A DNA stretch of 64,000 nt from Ceriagrion tenellum (Eukaryota > Arthropoda > Insecta > Odonata > Coenagrionidae): positions 124,455,117-124,519,116 of the forward strand of contig OY720639.1 in assembly GCA_963169105.1 (NCBI GenBank), given 5' to 3'. Positions 60,550 through 64,000 of the stretch are shown piece by piece (the first letter of the stretch is position 1; each line of letters begins with the position of its first letter). The notes below the pieces were generated by a model. That model was not told the DNA's origin. It saw only the letters and a list, made by a program, of their open reading frames with translations, and ran no database searches. The translations under genes and the position numbers were made by a program.

Positions 60550-61510
60550 GTAAGAATATTTCTCCTCTGCTACCGGAACTGGCGTCGTAACTTTATTTGT
60601 CGGTGGTAAAATAAAGCTGCCAGTTGCGATGCTATAAAGATGCCTTTTTCCTCAAAAAACGGTAGCAGATACAAATATGCCATCGGCGGAAATAGCCATT
60701 GTGTTATGTAGAGTAAATTCTCAGAATTTGGAACTATAGTCTCCGAATTGGGAGCTACATTTAAGAATTTTATGACAGTTATGAATAACAGAGGACAAAG
60801 AAATAAACCGTATGAAAATACTCAAAGGTGGACATTACAATATTAAATCTATATGGTCCTCTTTTCCGTGGCTCTCGTATCATCGGCCTCTTTATTTTGA
60901 GTATTTTGTAGCTGGCTTTTGAATCCATTAATAACATGGAAGAGAGTCTTGAGAAATCATGTATTTATTGGGCACATCCACATAAATTATGATTCCGTAA
61001 CATTTCGCGCAAACTGATTTTAGCTTTCTTGTACCTACTTACAGTTCTAACAACCGCTATAACGGCCGTGGCAATGGACTTTGAGGTACGAGGCATAAAA
61101 TGGATACCTTTTGGAATAAGGAAATAAAGAGGATTTACTTTTGAGATGTGGTTGTGGTTGGATTTTTTAGTCGTGAGTGGTGTACGTGGAGAAAGAATTG
61201 TTAAAAAATCCTCTTTGCTTTTATTATTCCAATGACTATAAACTCTTCTTCTTCCTATTTATTAGGAATCTTTTTGATAAGCTAACGTCTGCTTAACAAT
61301 GAATGGGCTCAACTTAGACTTCTAGCACTCCCAATAATTTCGAAATCAAGTACTAATGAATTTGGGTTCTTTTTCCCATTCACGCTTTATAAGGATGCTC
61401 TCATTGAAAAATGAACTGAAAACCCTTAATCCTTCATTTAAAACAATCGATGATAGTTAACTGTAATCAATAATTAGAAAAAGTTTGAATGGAAATAAGA
61501 AGCATCATTA
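60550..61510. other. unannotated AT-rich DNA
   Basis: No supported feature; it would be intron if the exon at 60456 is real. Confidence 0.4.
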
Positions 61511-61845
61511 AGCAATGGTTGGCAAAGGGGGTGTTACCGCCCCCTGAGGGGTGTTACTTCAATCTTGTTGAGCAAATAGAAACAATGGGGAAGTAGGGGG
61601 CGCTGGAGGCGGGATCCTCACCAAGTGGTAACAACATGCATAGTCCTGAGATGAATAAACTATTATTGATTTTAAATATATCTATTGATTTTAAATAGGT
61701 ATCAACTCAATCATAATGGTTGGTTTACTATACATCCTGATATAATTATGATTTAGTAAATGGTTTTTAAGATTACGGTTAAGCGATAGGTATAAGTTTG
61801 TGTAACTAAATGGCGGTGGCTCGAAAAAGTTTGGAAAACACTGCT
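61511..61845. mobile_element. possible hAT-type non-autonomous element
   Basis: The left end AGCAATGGTTGGCAAAG and the complement of the right end, AGCAGTGTTTTCCAAAC, share about 12 of 17 bases. That is the kind of short CARTG-type terminus found in hAT elements. Inside, GGGGGTGTTACCGCCCCCTG and GGGGGCGCTGG are GC-rich words in AT-rich DNA. No transposase is present and no exact 8-base target duplication is seen, so the call is tentative. Confidence 0.3.
61664..61699 (+). repeat. short tandem repeat (two copies)
   Basis: ATTGATTTTAAATA occurs twice, about 19 bases apart, inside the possible hAT-type element. Confidence 0.6.
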
Positions 61846-62380
61846 TTAAAGAGTAAGTCCCTGAGAGTTATGCTCTAAATATAATAGAAGAGCTGGATGA
61901 TCACACAGGAACGCAAATTGTAAGAAGGTGTACATTTTTGGGGTGTTATTTTATTGGGGGCAAGGTTTACGTATTAACATCTGAGTTTCTCCGCAATTTT
62001 GGTAAAAAGTTTCTTTTTGGGTGGAATAGCTAGACTAATGATTAATTTTTTATGCTTAATGTTTCTCAAGGTATAAAATTCGTATACTTATAAGCAGGTA
62101 CTTTTTAACGAGAATTGGGACGTTGGGACTGTATTTCAGTCCCTGGTTTTTCTTACTGCTGATTCTGTAGTCTAAAAAGTTACAATTTTAGTGAAACTAG
62201 AAAGAGTTGACTACGGAAAAAATTCTTAAAATTTAGACACAATTTAATAAAATTATCGCAGGTCTACTGGAAACTGTTTTCAAAGTTAAATGCAAAGATA
62301 ACTGCCTCCGTATGCAGAAACTAGCGGCTCGTTTTGGGAATTTCATCCAAGTCCCCAGGGAGTTTATACTCTCAGTCACA
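61846..62380. other. unannotated AT-rich DNA
   Basis: No supported feature. Confidence 0.45.
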
Positions 62381-62620
62381 ACATAAAACTTCATGGCGAT
62401 ACGTCGTGTGGGGAGAAGGAAGAGGGAAAAAATAAATTCTTGCTCGAGTAACTGAAGAAGAGGATATTTTTGGTCAGAGAGAAGAGAGGAAGCATAAAGA
62501 TTGCACATAAGGTGTGGGGAGTGTCCGAAAGAGAGGGAGGCCGGGAGAGCGTAGGGTGGGGAGCAGGTTTAGAGGGGCGTCGCATATGAAAAGAAGAAGG
62601 TGCAGGCTGAGAAGAGTACG

Positions 62621-62818
62621 TCATAAGAAACATTGGGAGCGGCCTCGGTTTGGGTGGAATTTGTGGGAAGGGTTGTCCGAGTAACATGGTTGGATAAGCG
62701 GACACTGGGGTCGGTTGCGCTGACGGAGCATATCCTCAGCGCATCTGATTCTATCCTTCGACTCACTTGCTTCCAGATCGGCAATTTTTTTATCCATCTC
62801 CCACAGCCCTGCTTCAAT
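62621..62818 (-). CDS. coiled-coil-like frame, possible exon
   Basis: Starting directly after a TAG whose AG could be a splice acceptor, a minus-strand frame runs 65 codons to a TGA. Its first half, GLWEMDKKIADLEASESKDR followed by IRCAEDMLRQ, has the charge pattern of a coiled coil and good codon variety. The second half, rich in Pro, Cys and His, looks less coding. A different 105-codon frame overlaps it (62569-62886). There is no strong donor and only a weak pyrimidine tract, so this may be an exon, a processed fragment or an ORF1-like retroelement piece. I cannot name a family. Confidence 0.25.
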   Translation of the reverse strand: MEAGLWEMDKKIADLEASESKDRIRCAEDMLRQRNRPQCPLIQPCYSDNPSHKFHPNRGRSQCFL

Positions 62819-62881
62819 CTAGAGCCGATTTCTACAGCGTGAGGACACCATTCTTCCTTCCATCTTGATCCAAAGCTGTGA

Positions 62882-63480
62882 CTCATGCTTCTTACTGGTG
62901 TACTTTGCTTACGAACTCTGAGTCAGGGCTTAAGAGGGGTGGTGGTAGAACCCTGATGGTGTGGATACCACCAGCCATCATTTTTCCTTACATGTGGAAT
63001 CGAAAGGTTATGCAAACGCTAATTTCAAACCACTCATCCATTGAAAATTTCGTATCAAATGTAACGCTTTAAATTTAATCCCTTATTCATGGATATTGTA
63101 GCTGTTTCTGAGGAATCATCCGATCTATTATTTACTACCCAATATAGTGACTATAATTAACTTGTACCCCATAGAGCAATAACCAGGTTTATAATTATTA
63201 AAAGTCTATAAAGTATGGAAATTAATTTTACAGCTGGAAGTATAGGCTCCAGGAGTAAGCGGAAAGAACCATTTAAATGTAGCGCATTAATATTTTAATA
63301 ACTCAAATCGAGCAATAAACGGAACAATATATACAATATAAGTTAATGCAGAAAAAATGGAAAACCAATACCCTTTAAGCAGTTCTCGTGTTATAACCTA
63401 GCCGTTTAAGGCGTCTTGGACTGATCCTTATATTGAAATTCCGGAAGCCTAAAACACCTTTTTCCTTGAAGTTCAAAGAA
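62882..63480. other. unannotated AT-rich DNA
   Basis: No supported feature. Confidence 0.45.
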
Positions 63481-63490
63481 ATGCATGGGG

Positions 63491-63612
63491 AAAAGGATAC
63501 CTCAGTAGTTTAACTAGCTTAAGAACTCGACGTGATACCAATCAATCGGGGTTCGAGTCCCGGTCAAGGTGAACAAGGTCCTGACTTTTTCTCGATGAAA
63601 TTTTACATACAT
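63491..63612 (+). mobile_element. tRNA-derived SINE (family A)
   Basis: GGATACCTCAGTAGTTTAAC, TAGCTTAAGAACTCG and the B box GGTTCGAGTCC (63550-63560) form a tRNA-like head. Then come CCGGTCAAGG, TGACTTTTTCTCGATG and AAATTTTAC as the tail. Head and tail match the copy at 58507-58646 in order and spacing, and the tail start CGGTCAAG is also in the foldback at 4795. The B box here is the best preserved of the family. The 3' end is unclear after about 63612. Confidence 0.65.
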
Positions 63613-64000
63613 TATCGCGTCATTGGAATTTATTACTCAATTTTCTCGATGGAATGTATATAAACTTACAGGTGGCTTCGTAATGTCAATTTCATGGCTA
63701 AACACATCACTTAGAAGATTGAGAAGAGAGATTTTGAGGGCATCATAGATTTTCAGATATTTGGTTTACCCCGAAAATCTTACAAAAGCTAGCTTTAAAG
63801 ATAATTTTAATTAAATAGCTCGTGAAAGTTTTCATAAGTATTTATTCCTCTAAGCATGATTAGTAATTTTCTTAAAAGTCTCCAAAAATGGTTTACTTCT
63901 AATAAGTTAGAGTTTTTATGGGAAGTTTTATTTACATTAGGAATACGATTACTTGGAGAAATATCACATAAACATGAAATTTGGAGAAAGCCCTTGCATG
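63613..64000. other. unannotated AT-rich DNA to window end
   Basis: No supported feature. Confidence 0.45.

Noticed and set aside
63491..63575. Possible tRNA gene
   Set aside because: No acceptor-stem pairing, and the sequence continues into a tail shared with other SINE copies.

Overview
This is nuclear DNA from an animal with a large, repeat-rich, AT-rich genome. An arthropod, probably an insect, is the best guess. That guess rests on the mix of Penelope-like, RTE-like and tRNA-derived SINE debris and on the absence of any compact gene; it is not proven. No bacterial or phage organisation is present. Stop codons are dense in all six frames, and the longest open frame (230 codons, 33314-34006) is a low-complexity by-product of a pyrimidine-rich patch. 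I find no complete protein-coding gene, rRNA, functional tRNA or CRISPR array. The window is best read as intergenic or deep-intron sequence.

Layout. 1-13 kb: AT-rich DNA with a tRNA-like SINE (846-915), a SINE-tail foldback (4795-4909), a GC-rich patch (6.5-7.0 kb), a dispersed direct repeat (8184-8268 and 9452-9536) and a small foldback MITE (12150-12306). 13.7-15.2 kb: a CpG-rich patch, then a short element whose two ends are inverted copies of a Penelope-type, hammerhead-like terminus (14738-15193). 17.9-19.9 kb: a tiny foldback element and a 759-bp DNA transposon with perfect 14-bp terminal inverted repeats. 20-43 kb: mostly featureless, with GC-rich or pyrimidine-rich patches and two tRNA-like SINE heads. 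43.4-47.2 kb is the densest part: a 33-bp-arm foldback around a hammerhead-like core, a LINE reverse-transcriptase C-terminus (+), a Penelope-like GIY-YIG endonuclease remnant with a hammerhead-like tail (+) and a decayed RTE-like reverse transcriptase (-). 48-64 kb: mainly featureless, with one good candidate coding exon (60456-60549), two SINE copies, a possible hAT-type element and a coiled-coil-like frame (62621-62818, -).

The clearest theme is inverted duplication of retroelement 3' ends. Two Penelope/hammerhead loci and two SINE loci here carry a terminal sequence facing its own inverted copy. All retroelement reading frames are truncated or interrupted, so nothing here looks able to move by itself. 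Any host gene content is limited to low-confidence candidate exons that need transcript support.
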